DNA from: Onychomys torridus
Taxonomy: Eukaryota; Chordata; Mammalia; Rodentia; Cricetidae
Direction: 5' to 3'
DNA length: 64,000 nucleotides
Assembly (NCBI RefSeq): GCF_903995425.1
Contig: NC_050460.1
Span: 18,541,105 to 18,605,104, forward strand
Under the pieces are notes generated by a model, which saw only the letters and a list, made by a program, of their open reading frames with translations, was not told where the DNA came from and searched no databases. Every line of letters starts with the position of its first letter. Position 1 is the first letter of the stretch. The position numbers and the translations under genes were made by a program. This document shows, one piece after another, positions 46,456 through 58,063 of the stretch.

Positions 46456-48013
46456 ACAAGTACCAATGACAGGACTCAATCATGAGTCCTATCTGTCCAG
46501 AGGTTCAAGGGCATTGGGACCTAAGAACCATTAGCTAACAGATTTTTCTAAGGAAGTGACATCTGTATCTATTGCCATTCTTTCAGGCCCGGTAGTTCTG
46601 ATCTTTGAGTACAACCAGATTATAATCTTATATAGTACCTCTTTGGTTCTGCATAGAGAAGGTCAAGTGTCTTATCTTATTGCAGAACCATTTCAGTTAA
46701 TAAATTTATCAATTGACAACTCTGAACCTACTTTTCTAGTATGTCAATAAGCATTATAGTTGGCCATCTTGCCTCTATGCCAGAGTTTCCTTTTGACCCA
46801 ACATTTCAGCCTTTTCTGAACAGGGAAGATGAGACAATGTATTTTCTTCTTGAACTGCTTCAAGCTGGCATTCTGGCACTGTTGTCAGGGCCCCACAAAG
46901 GCTCAAAGGCTGGGCAATGGGGCATTTATAAGAAGCATGTGGCTGTCTGACCCTGTCGAGACAGGGAACAATCACGTTTGCTGGGCACATCAGCTCTTAG
47001 CAAGTCTGGAGCTCACATTCGTATAGAGTAGTGGAGTCAGCAAGTGAAACTTGGAGGTGTCTGCTAGCCAAGTAGAAATCTGTTGAGACAAACTTAAACT
47101 AGGAACAGAAGTTAAAATTTATGAACTTATTTGGAACACTTAGGCCTATACCATTAGTAACTGGGAAAAACAGGAGTCCTGAGACCAGGAGAGAGGAAAA
47201 ATACCATCCTTAGGAATAAGTTGCACTTATCAGGGGTCCTTCCGACCTCTGTGAAGTGGATCCAAGTTTTATGACTCTTTTAATCCTCTGAGGCCTACAC
47301 ACACTATCTTACAAAATGACATAAAAGTTTTAGATACATTAGTATTACCAAGCTGTACTGAAATCGATATTGTAGACAAAGCAGGTAATGGGTATCTGTA
47401 AAACAGCAGAAGTAGACTCATACCTTTGAGTCCCAATAAGAACTATAGATTTGGGTTTAAAACTTGTGTATTTTCCTTCTGTCCAGAAAGCCAGGTATAA
47501 ATTGGACAGAAAATTTTGGCCTGATAAGAAGCACTTTTAGGTTTATATTTAGATATATTTAGATGACATCTAAAATGTTGAGCTTGTGACTGAACAGTAA
47601 GTAGTCATTGCTCTACTAGCTTATCAGAACTCTATTAAATGTTAAACTCTAAACTGTTATATCATAGAACAGGAGAGCAATTTGAAACTTTTTATCTTAA
47701 ATTATTTCTGAGATCCTCAAAGCTTAGAAGCTTTCCTATCCTCAGACCTTTCTTAGACTGATATCTGAACCTTTATGACTTATTTAAACTTTTATATCTT
47801 AGAACATTTTCTTAAAACTGAACTAACAAGCTGACTATAGCCTTGCAGAAGGACCTGGTTGATTGATGCTGCCACACTGACAAAGTTAAAGCTAGCCTAG
47901 CCATCAGTACTATCAGAGATCTGAGAATGATAAACTATATCTGAGTGCAGACCAAACCTATAAGTTCCAGGGACCAGTCCATACCCAGGTCTCCATAGTG
48001 TTGGAGGCACCAG

Positions 48014-48196
48014 TCAGAACAGCATCAATCTTCTTCTGCCATCAGGCCCATAAGGCAAGAGTATTTTTCCTGTGGAATAGGGACAAGGAAGACTCACCTT
48101 GATTTCTCCAGGCAAAATGGTGCAATCAATTCCAGTGTTCTGCTGCTTGTCCACAGTCTGGGCTGGGTCCTGGTGGCAGACCTTGCATTGTGACAT
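48014..48196 (-). other. Small open frame in the ERV with a splice-donor-like site
   Basis: A 60-codon frame starts MSQCKVCHQDPAQTVD and reads smoothly for about 33 residues to GEIK. There AAG/GTGAGT (48100-48091) resembles a splice donor. I do not recognise the peptide; a CxxCH pattern is visible near the start. It could be a captured host exon, a viral gene remnant or chance. Confidence 0.25.
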
Positions 48197-48776
48197 CTTG
48201 CCCTGTGGTCACTATTGCCATAATCCAGGCAGAGATGTTGTAGTGCCTTGTATGTAATCTTCTTTAGAGACCTTGGGTCACTGCTAGGATCTGGAAGTCT
48301 GTCTGATATAATAAGCTTTTATATCAACATTTAAATGCCATATTCTGCAGATCTCTGAAGTATGAGGGCTGTCCAGGTATATCTTAATAGACAAACTTTG
48401 TTTCTAGTTACTTGTTTCAAGCTCAACCCTGAAAACATATGCAAGGGACTGAGTAAACTTATCCCTGTAATATTACATCAGTACTTACTTACCCTGACTA
48501 CAATTTTAAAAAACTTGATTATTTATGACTGACTATTTATGTTTTCTAACAGTCTATAATAAGTAGCCTTAAAAAAATGATTTTAAGTTGAAGCTCTTCT
48601 AGCATCAGATACAGATTCAGTAAAGAAACCAAAACAAAATATCAATATAAAACATATATATGCATCAATTTATTCAAATAACTTAAGCTTAACAAACTTA
48701 GCAAATACAAGGAGGCTAGACAACATTCTTAAGACTGAATGTACCTTGGGTAAGGAGAAACATTTTTTAAGTAATT

Positions 48777-48940
48777 GGTTCTCAACTATCTCAACGCTAT
48801 TTCATAACTGCAGTTTTGCCATTGTTGAATCCCAATGCAAACATCTGATGTACAGGTGGTCCTAGGCCACCCCTCTAAAAACAATTTTTTTAACTCCCAA
48901 AGGGTGAAGACTCATGGAGTCAGAAGCTGTTTCAAGCCCT
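48777..48940. repeat. URR1-like sequence inside the ERV
   Basis: 'ttggttctcaac', 'tttcataactgcagttttgc', 'atgcaaacatctgatgta', 'ggtggtcctaggccacccct' and 'ctcccaaagggtgaagactc' match the URR1 order also seen at 21469-21667, with part of the 5' half missing. It was either inserted after the ERV integrated or carried by the element. Confidence 0.55.
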
Positions 48941-50489
48941 TTGCCAGACTGCTTAGGTCATTGTCTTGCTGTATCACAAGAAATGAACATCCCAGTTTCT
49001 GGTTAGCATGTAGAGTTTATGGCTGTGACCCTAATTTTTAGCCTTTTACTCTAAGTCCAGATATTAACCATACAGAGCATTTTATAGTCTGAAAATGTCC
49101 CATAGCCTTATACACTTAAATACTTTAAAGACTGTTCTTTTTTTTTCCACCCCACCCACCAAGACTGTTCTTAAAAAGATTAAGATCTCTCAAATGTCTT
49201 CTGTAATATCAACAATAAAGTACCTTCTCTTACTTTAAGGGGGAGAAAACATGGCATCACCACAATCTGTATAAAGTAAAACCAAGCTCCAAAGTGCAAA
49301 CAATTCCAAAGTTCAATATCTGAGATTCATTTATAATCCTTTAGGTTCTTTTACTTAGAGGCTTGGATGATTTCTTTGACCTTACCCGTGGCAGCACATA
49401 CATAGCCTGCCTGCTCCATTTCATTATGGCTGGTGCTTCCAGTATCATCACCTGGCACTGGCATTTTTCAAAACTGCTAAGGTCCACCATTGCAACTGGA
49501 CTCTTTTTGGAACTCTAGCCCTGCCATACAATTTGCAAACCTCGGCTGTTTCCTGTGATTCCTTTATGTCTTTAAAATTATCAACATTTTACAAGGGTAA
49601 ATCTTAAATTACAAAGTTTAGCTGCCAGAGCAAGGTATATTCCTATGTATAAAATCATTGATGTGCAGCTTTAATATTCATTAAGTATCTTCTTTATTAA
49701 ACATATGTTGCCATCTATTTAAATTCTCTAGAAGCTTGCTGTTGAACACTTGGTAAAGACATAAGTACTTTAGGAGTTAACTCGAGCAGATCTTTATAAC
49801 CTTAGTAAAAGATGGCTGCCAGCCACATGGATGCTCATGAGGCCACCAGCCAAGATGGAGGAAGCTACGTGGTTGCTGTTTAAAGCACTTTTTTCTAAAC
49901 AATAATTACTTGCACACATACACACAGTTGGATCCAAGTTACATACACATACATACAGTTAAAGCTTGCTTACATTTACACATACAGTTAAATCTAAGCC
50001 ACATACATGTTCACATACATATACACATATAAGCAGTTTGCAGAATCATCAGCTATTTTTAAAATGAAAACCAGCCAGAATTAACTTTCAAATTCAGTAT
50101 TTGCAGGTATAAGAAACCATAACAAGCATAGTTCACATCACACCCCTCTGACTTTTTATAACTGTTCATGTACCCTCAAGTCATTACTTTGATCCCCCAG
50201 ACATTTATTTCAGACAAATTCTGCTTTTTTCTTCTTTTAAAACTCTTATCGAAATCTTTCTTGTTATTTCCCTCAGCAATCTAGAATATATTGTAAAGCT
50301 ACAATATTTTAGACAAGAACAGAAATACATGCATACACCATAACAAGAATAACTCTAAATTTGCATCAGCCCTGCACTACAGACAAGAAACTATTGGTGA
50401 GCCTGATAACATAGCCACAGACCTTAGCAACCATAGCCAGTGATAATCCATTCTTGGAGCGAGACCTTGATTAGGTTTTAGCCCCAGGG

Positions 50490-51010
50490 CTGGTCTTGGG
50501 AGCCCCACCCAACAGCATGGGAGAGGAAGAGGATGGGGAATGTGCGCACCATGGGGAAAGAAGATCGTTGTTAACCTCAGATTTTCAAGTGCACGAGAGT
50601 GGCAGACTGGAAGGGACTCCCTGCCCAGTTCAAGCACACTTTGAGCTCCTCAGGGCCCTGGCTGGTTCCACCAGCTCTGCCCTCCCGGCAGCTCTCCACA
50701 CGGGGGCCCAGCCAGAACCTGCTGGCCATGTCTGGGCCCCCAAGGTGCTCAAGGCCCACCCTAGCGCTCAGCCACGCCTAGTCTCCCTGCAGCGTCTGGC
50801 CCACCTGGCTGCCACCCGAATCTTGCTGTAAAGCCTCCACTCCAGGGCTTCCTGAGCAAGCTGGGGCCCCGAACCCGCCGCATCTGGGCCCTGTGGTGCT
50901 CAGAGCCTGCCTAGCCCACTCAGCAGGGCTCCAGGTCCCTGCAGTAGCCCCTGGGCTGCACAGCCGCTGCCCACCAGACTCATTGCAGTGCCGCCTTTCC
51001 ATGCCTGCTT
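50490..51010 (-). other. GC-rich block in the ERV leader region
   Basis: A GC-rich stretch of about 0.5 kb contrasts with the AT-rich rest of the internal region. It contains a partly repeated unit: 'tctgggcccccaaggtgctc' near 50731 and 'tctgggccctgtggtgctc' near 50884, each followed by 'agcc/ggccc..cctag'. Overlapping short frames occur on both strands, none recognised. Its position 0.5-1 kb from the PBS is that of a leader/gag start, so an RNA function such as packaging is possible but unproven. Confidence 0.5.
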
Positions 51011-51505
51011 CTGGCGCTCAGGTCAGAGAGCAAGGAAGCAATGGGAGAGTTCTCTTAGTCTGTGCCAGTTCAACCAAAGGGACCTCAGTCCCTTCCACTG
51101 GCCATCCGGTCACAACACACACACAAGCTCAGGCATAAAACAACACAAAACACGCTTACATGTGGCCACATGTTCTCACATATTTACATATTCATACAGG
51201 TAGGACATTCCAACAACATAAGACAAGAACTCTCCTGGCGCCTGCAGACAAAACCAAAAAGACTCCAGCCTCATGCTGGTCCATGGGAGCGACCCATGTC
51301 GTCTATACTACAGATGTGGGGTCCTACTACAGATGTGGGGTTCTCCACCCCCACTAAGGGAGTCTGAAACGTCTTTCAGTCTCTTGTGATCACGGTCTGT
51401 GGTGCACCCACCCATTTACTGTTGCTGATCCCAATCATGGACCTCCGCATGCCACAGAGACGAAACTGAACACAGAGAGAAAGACACTTAGAGACAGGCT
51501 TTACC

Positions 51506-51511
51506 ACTTAC
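51506..51511 (-). promoter_or_regulatory. Splice-donor-like GTAAGT after the PBS
   Basis: On the minus strand GGTAAGT lies about 30 bp downstream of the primer binding site, the usual place of a leader splice donor in retroviral elements. Use is not shown. Confidence 0.35.
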
Positions 51512-51536
51512 CAACCAGTCAGGTACCCTCCGGTCT

Positions 51537-51557
51537 GGAGTTCCCGGCCATGCACCA
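51537..51557 (-). promoter_or_regulatory. tRNA-Gly-type primer binding site
   Basis: On the minus strand, TGGTGCATGGCCGGGAA lies two bases after the LTR end. It matches the complement of the 3' end of tRNA-Gly (TGGTGCATTGGCCGGGAA) except for one missing T. VL30-type elements are known to use tRNA-Gly. Confidence 0.85.
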
Positions 51558-51559
51558 TA

Positions 51560-51958
51560 TGTTGTACCTGTTTCTGGTTTTTGATGCAAGCACATAAGAG
51601 TCCTTTTATTCAGGTTCAACCTGGGCTGATGCACAGCAGATGTAGAGGGTTTTGATAGGGAAAAACCACAAGCCAGGAATTGGCAACTTGGGATTGGGTA
51701 GAAGGGGCAAGGTGATTTTTTGAAACTATTGGTCTAGACTTTGGACCCCAAACCACAACCCGCTGAACAGGATTATCTGGACTACTCAGCAGGATTATCT
51801 AGATATCTCCAAGGGCCATAAACCACAGACAGGATGTCTACAGGAGTATCTTCTTTCCTGTATAAACAGCAGACAGGATGTCTGCAGGAGGATACTGCTC
51901 TGCATCCACTCAAGTTATCATGGTATATTCCTGAGTCTGTAAAGTCTAGGCCTTCACA
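51560..51958 (-). mobile_element. 5' LTR of the ERV (399 bp)
   Basis: It pairs with 45946-46445 through 'gcaagcacataag.gtcct', 'ccacaagccaggaattggca' and 'gaaactattggtctagac'. It has two, not three, copies of the 'acaggatgtctgcaggag' unit and lacks two other short segments. The AATAAA signal is at 51610-51605. It is bounded by TG (51560) and CA (51958) in plus orientation. Confidence 0.9.
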
Positions 51959-52043
51959 CAGCCTACAGGGCTCATAGAGAAGTCAGCATACCTTTACCTC
52001 CCAGGTGCAATGATTAAAGGTATGTGCCCACTCACCAGGCATT
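51959..52043 (-). repeat. Right half of the B1 SINE split by the ERV
   Basis: 'cagcctacagggctcataga', 'cctttacctcccaggtgcaa' and 'tgattaaaggtatgtgccca' complete the antisense B1 begun at 45885-45945. It ends at 'caccaggc'. Confidence 0.85.
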
Positions 52044-52045
52044 AT

Positions 52046-52219
52046 TATTTTTTCTTTTTTTGTTTGTTTTTTTGTTTTTTGAGACAGGGTTTCTCTGTAT
52101 AGCTTTGTGCCTTTCCTGGAACTCACTTTGTAGACCAGGCTGGCCTCAAACCCACAGAGATCCACCTGCCTCTGCCTCCGGAGTGCTGGGATTAAAGGCA
52201 TGCGCCCCCACTGCCCGGC
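52046..52219 (-). repeat. B1 SINE, antisense, cricetid-type
   Basis: T-rich tail, then 'gagacagggtttctctgtat', 'gctttgtgcctttcctggaa' (the antisense form of the 'aggaaaggcacaaagc' variant), 'ggagtgctgggattaaaggc' and 'gcccggc'. It lies directly beside the older split B1. Confidence 0.95.
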
Positions 52220-55200
52220 TTTTTTTCTTTTTTAAAATGTGACACAAGAAAAACTTTAATTGCATGTTGAATGCACAGAATCTTTGTGCTACAATGTGAT
52301 TGAGGACAAGAATTAAAAGCTAGGCTCTGAAGTAAATACACCTGTGTTCAAAATCTGGCTGCCGTTACACCAGCCAGGTGGTCGTTTTAACCTTTCTTTA
52401 GAATCTGGAGGCTGGGAGGCCTTTTTAGTTGTGCTCTGCACAAGAGAAGCCCTGAAAAGAAACAAAAAAAGTTTAAATCAAGAATCTGCTGAATCAACAC
52501 TTCGGCCTTCCTCTCTATTCCACCTTACCGCGGCCGGCCTATTTCACCGGGATGAAATCCACCCCGAGTTTTAGAATGTCACATTTCTCAGATTTGTAGA
52601 TAACCTATCGAATAGATTATTTTTTTAATTGCCTGGGCAATTAGATAACACTATAGGTGTGTCCTTGCCATCAATAGCTTTTAGTTACAATAAATGCCTG
52701 GCCTTCGATATGAACAATAAGAGCTCGCCTCTAAGCCCACCCCCCCCCCCATATCAGAGCAGTTCTGAGTGTCTTGTGTGTCCTCTCTCTCTTAAATTCA
52801 CATAACAACAGCACTTGTTGGAAGCCTAGCCAGTGGGAGGCGGCGACTGCTTGTAACTGTCTACGGATGGACAGGAAGAGTGCTAGTATTCCCTAAGCAA
52901 GTCTCCACAGGTCTGCATAACAGAGACCCTGCCCTGGAAAGAAAGGGCTTGGATTGTTTGGGTTGTGAGCCTAGCCTTTAACAGCTGAGCCATCTCTCTC
53001 TTGTGGGTTGGGGCTTTAGTTCAGTAGAGCTCCACCAAAAAGAAAGGTCTTGTTCTCCTGCCATAGCGCAGCTATTACATGGGTGAAAAAGAAATAGTCT
53101 TTAGAGTCCTTACATTGTATCTGCTAGAGCATGACTTGAGAAACTGAGTTATTTTCATCCTTTCTTACAGTCCAATGAGCGCGATGTTTCTGAGGTAAAC
53201 AAAAGCCCACATTTCATTTATTACTAATTTCACCATGGGTAATACAACCCTGAGCACACAGTTACTGCTGACTTAATGGGTGTTAAGTGGATAAGTGTAT
53301 GTATACTAAAGCTTTTCCCACCCAAGGGTTGTCATCCAAACCTCCAAATGCATGTGATCATTTACTCAATTATCCCAAGTATGCATGTAGAAAATACCAG
53401 CCTGGATCCAAACAAGTAGGGCTGAGTCATCACATACAATGGATGCCTTAGGACAATAAGGTGTAATTGCCTCTTGGCATTCCACAGAGAAGCATACTTC
53501 GATTATCCCATAGTCCTTCAGAACTACCTTGATTTTAGTCAGGTAAGGAGGCTGCTCCTAAGCTCTTTGTATAAAGGTTTCTGACTAAGAAAGCAAAGAC
53601 TTTTTAAACTTTTGCTTTTAAAAATATGAAACACTATGTAGTTAAAACTATGTATGCCTGAAATATTTATTACCTGTTCACATGCAAAAAAAAAAAAAAA
53701 ATAGATCTCTGCTTTAGATGATGAGACTTAGTATTTCGGGTCGAGGACCTCTGAGAAGCCATGAAAAGATTAGATGTGACTGTTTTAGTAAGTGAGAGGA
53801 CCAACAACATACTGATTGAGATAGTGCTGGTGATGCTGGGGGCCACATGCTCAGGAATCCAGCAGCTTCCATACCCAAAAGGATGGAGCAAACTCATGAA
53901 TCAGCAGCCAGGAAGGCAAGTAGCAGTCAGAGCTTGCTCAGCTCAAAACTTAGAGCAAATATGTAGTTAGGGGGAAGAAAACACTCACAAAATAAACAGA
54001 TTACAAATGTGGAAGACTAAGGAATTGAAAGGCCAAGCAAGGCTGATTTTCAAATGTGTTTTATTTTTTTAAGGAAAAGGTATTCCATTAGGTCTATTGA
54101 GAAGTGTAAGAACAAATTAGGCAAGCAATTGTGGATCATAGGAGGGTGTAGAAGGCTTGTGGAATAATCAGGGAAAGGATGGAGAGTGGCATTGACAAAG
54201 TCCACTGTGAAATCTGAACTGGCTACAATAAAGACTTCCCTGTTATCTATGGAGCTTGAAACTCCACCTCTGTCACCGCCTCCTTACCCTGTTGTGCCTG
54301 GCAAAGAGGAACCATGTAGGAAGGATCCCCACACTGAGACCCAGCAGACATTCTCACACTACCCAACATTCACAGTATAACAGGAAGTAGAGTAGCTTCC
54401 CAAGCTGTGTAGTTCAGGAATATTTTTGTGGAAAGCCTCCCTGGAAATATTAATTTAGGAAAATAAGGTATCGCTAACCCATAGGACAAAACACAAGCTT
54501 AGTGTTTCTGGATACTTGATACAGTGTGTCACATCAAGTATAACCATTTTGAATTCCTTGTAAAATGTTTTAAAATAGTGAAATAACTTGACTTCTTGTC
54601 TATAAGATAAATGAACTATGTGATTTAAGGCCATAACCTAAATTGTATGAAAAGGGGGGGGGGGGGATATGTAGTTCTCTTAGCACACAAAACCAAGAGA
54701 AATGAGGAAGCTTGTGTTCTCCTTGGAGCCTTTGTTAAAAAAAAAAAAAAAAAAAAAACCTATACCATGTGTCAGTTCACAAGGTCCAGGTATCACAATG
54801 TGAGGCACATGCTTCTGTTGTAAGACTAGATTCCTGCCCCAAATATAGGAGAGGAGAAAAAGGCAATCACCCCCAATGAATAGTAAATGTGTCAAATGTG
54901 GTCTGCAAGAGTTCAAAACAAAGTGAAGAGCTGAGCAGAGAGAAGATTCAAACAGAGCTCTGACAGACTGCCAAACACCTCAGGGAGGGCCTGGGACAGA
55001 ACTTTAGCAGAAAGAGTATCAGCCTGGCAGGCTGCTGGCAGAAAATCCCACAAACCAGGCAGCGTAGACATAGCTGAAATTTATTTTCCCAGTTACAGAA
55101 GCTCAGAAGTCCTAGACGAATACAAAGGCAGATTCAGAGTATAATGACAGCCAAGACTGGGCTAGTGAGTGGTGCCTACTCTCTACGTCCTCACAGGGCA

Positions 55201-56566
55201 GCAGGAGAGAGCATGCTTCCTGGGGACTTTTGAAAGAGGAGTAGTTTATGTGTCTCTTTATGACGTATGGGTTTCTCAAAGGCATCATGTATATTAATAG
55301 CATCACTTCTGGGTTAAGATAACATGTGACTCAGGAAGGACACAAACATTGGGTCAGAACTGCCATTAATGAACTGACATGGAGAGGTCATAGTAAGCTT
55401 TCTGAGTCTGGGAATTAGGACCCTTTCCCACTGATAACTTAGTTCCACATACAGTAATTTTAAGTAGAAAAAATGGCAGTGAGATTCAAATTATATTTTT
55501 TTAATCACTTAGAATAAGAGACAAGGATGAAATGAATGGTGGTGGGGGGGGCGGGGGAGACTTAAACAAAATAATTAATTCCTGGAGAAGGTATGGTGGA
55601 AAGGTCTGCTCTAATCAAAACAATCTAACTTTATGCACATTTTCCACTGTGCAAATGATACCTGCTTCCATTTTTAACTGACTGTTAGTGATTCCCACTG
55701 CAGACATCTATTTTAAACTGGACCACTCTAATTGGCTCCCCTGAATTACAAGCCCTCTTGGAATATGAGGTGGTGTGATGAACTACACCTATCCTTTAAC
55801 TTCCTAAAGATCTCTCCCTGTACTGGGGTTCCATGGCCCCTGTATTGTCTTGCCATTTGAAATTTATATTCCGTGTCAGAAATAATAGCTGAAAGACAAT
55901 CGTTTTATGAAAATAATGAGCCCTAGAAGAACTTTTTCAGCATTTACTGCTGACATCTGCCAGTCTGCTCGGCAGTGCATAACAATAAATACCTTTTTTC
56001 TTTGGAAACGACAAATTTACATACAACTTCGCTTTCAAAATGCATCTGGGAGAGAATTAGATATACAGAATACATCACAGAATATCACAGGTACAACAGG
56101 CACCAAAGACCCGACTCTTTAGATGCAGAATTTTGGACCATTGGGTGGTGAGACAGAAAAGGTGGGGAAAGTACCAAATGACTTGCCACAGGCAGCTGAC
56201 AGCAGGAGAGTTAACTGTGTGATTCTGTGGCTTTAGGAAACAGGATGAGTGTCTTGAGGAGCAGGGAGAGGGAAATGATGCCGCAGCATCCAGAAGAAAA
56301 CAGATGCTGCCATGGACCCAAGATTTACAGATGATCAAAATTTCTTTTTCCCTCATTTTTTTTTTTTTTTTTTTAGTTTCTAGAACTAAATGCAAATTGC
56401 TAATGGTTGATTCTGCATGATAATGGTTAGTGCAGTTCACAAATTTGGAGTTCTCTCCTTAAGTGTTTGAGAAGTTTCCTGTCTCTGTAAGTCAGAAAGA
56501 ACCATGTAACTCTTTTGATCAATAAGCTTAAAAAAGAGAACTGTGTGATGTGTCCAAGGAAAGGAT
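52220..56566. other. Unassigned, mostly single-copy-like sequence
   Basis: About 4.3 kb with few recognisable repeats: homopolymer runs (C at 52739-52750, A at 53685-53701, G at 54653-54667, A at 54737-54759, T at 56359-56376) and a possible tRNA-derived SINE scrap near 52960-53035 ('ttggggctttagttcagtag'). No gene could be supported; frames stay below about 125 codons. Confidence 0.45.
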
Positions 56567-56660
56567 GTTTGTTTGTTTTTGTGATAGGGTCTCACGTAAC
56601 AGAGACTGGCCTTAAATTCCTGACCATTCTGTCTCTACCTCCTGAGTCCTCCACCACTTT
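56567..56660 (-). repeat. Diverged B1-like SINE, antisense
   Basis: 'gtttgtttgtttttgtgata', 'gggtctcacgtaacagagac', 'tggccttaaattcctga' and 'tctacctcctgagtcct' follow antisense B1 order. The copy is truncated and old. Confidence 0.5.
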
Positions 56661-57189
56661 ACCTGAGGAAACCTCTCAGGGGCAATGGTTTCCCCGCCCC
56701 TGGAGCCTGGTGCACTGGCATGACCCCCATCAGTGTACCAGAAACCAATGGCAAATGGGTAGGAACAGAGTATAGGCAATAAACATGTGTGTTGTTTTAT
56801 AGTAAAACCAGCCAGACTCGAATAAAAGAAAATAAGCAGCTAGACATGAGTGTCATCAGTGAATAATTCTGAGAGAGTGTTAGTGGGTAAGGGCTGAGTC
56901 ACAGAAAGCAAATATCCTTGGAGACTAGAATGATGACGGTACTCTATAGAGTAAAGGATGAGAAGTGTTGATGGTATGTATTGAATAGCATTCTCTAGAC
57001 TTGACAGGGTACCCCAGAAAGAGATGATATTAGAAATAGCCAGAGCAGTTAAAAACAATATATAAAGAAAGAAAATGAAAACTATCCAAATTTTTACTCT
57101 TTGAGGAAACAGAAAGCAACTTCATCTCTCTAGTAGACAAAATATAAAAACTAAAGTCCTGGAGGCAAAAGCATAATAGTACTGTTCTA
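56661..57189. other. Unassigned sequence
   Basis: No feature was recognised. Confidence 0.45.
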
Positions 57190-57770
57190 AGGGCATATCA
57201 TTGGGTTGTAGCCTGCATTGTATCTGCCTTGCAATACACATACTGAAATGCTAACTTCCAAGATCTCAAAACATATCTCTACTTGGAACTACTGCCTCTG
57301 TAAAGGTGATTAAGTTAAAATGAAGCCGTAATCCAATATGACTAGTGCCTTTACAGGGAGAGATAAAACACCAGATGTAACAATGACCAAATGCGGGTGT
57401 CAGTTTAAGTAGTTGGCAGGATTCTGCATATATGAGAGGGTTACCAAATGACATTAACCCCAAATGGGTAGATGTAACAAAATTGACAGTTTTCCTCCAA
57501 TGTGGTTGAATCAACCCAATCAACCAAGGGTTTTAATAGAACAGAGGATGGAGGAAAAAGGAGTTCACCCCTTTATTCTATGTTTCACTGAGTCATCTGA
57601 GACATCTGTCATGTATTCTGGGATTGAGGTTTACAGACCAGTGCTCCTGGTTCTCAACTCTCCAGACACAGGCTTCATTGAAGATTACATTGGACTACCT
57701 CTTTGCTGAGATTGAAGCTTCCCATGGCAGATAGTGAGAACTTTCTTCCTCTGTTTTGTGTTAGCTAACT

Positions 57771-57822
<52 letters not shown>

Positions 57823-58035
57823 GATATATGATAGCTATACGGGTATAGACAGATAATAAAGAGATGATAGATTATAGATATCTAGATGATAGACTGATAG
57901 ATGGTAAATAGAATATCCATATAAATGCATGATAGATAGACAGACATGTTAAATAGATTAATGGTAGATAGATAAATAGATAGCCCTAGATCTCATATCA
58001 GTTCTGTTTCTGTGGAGAACACTAAGACACCAGGA
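57190..58035 (+). mobile_element. Ancient mammalian LTR-like repeat with GATA expansion
   Basis: 'aaaggtgattaagttaaaat' and 'taatccaatatgactagtgc' in the first part, 'gtgctcctggttctcaactc' and 'tggcagatagtgagaac' in the second, then 'cagttctgtttctgtggaga' and 'acactaagacacc' after the GATA array. These are the landmarks of old MaLR/MLT-like LTRs as I remember them. Two elements may be joined. Subfamily is uncertain. Confidence 0.5.
57771..57985. repeat. (GATA)n, pure then degenerate
   Basis: A pure GATA tract of about 52 bp (57771-57822), followed by about 160 bp of degenerate GATA/GATT units to 57985. Confidence 0.95.
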
Positions 58036-58063
58036 TTCATACACATAGAAAAGGTCATGTGAG

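Larger units (their letters stand above)
45946..51958 (-). mobile_element. Complete non-coding LTR retroelement (VL30-like ERV)
   Basis: A 6013-bp proviral structure lies on the minus strand: 5' LTR (51560-51958), tRNA-Gly-type PBS, 5.1-kb internal region, polypurine tract and 3' LTR (45946-46445). It is flanked by CAGC at 45942-45945 and 51959-51962, and 4-bp duplications are usual for gammaretrovirus-like (class I) elements. Joining the flanks leaves a continuous B1. No minus-strand frame exceeds about 90 codons in the internal region, and I see no protease, RT, integrase or gag motif. It therefore resembles VL30-type elements that rely on proteins from a helper. The exact family is not identified. 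Confidence 0.88.

Noticed and set aside
49381..49410. Possible U6 or tRNA-like gene ('ggcagcacatacata')
   Set aside because: Only a short match to a U6-like start; no downstream U6 sequence or terminator. It is part of the ERV interior.
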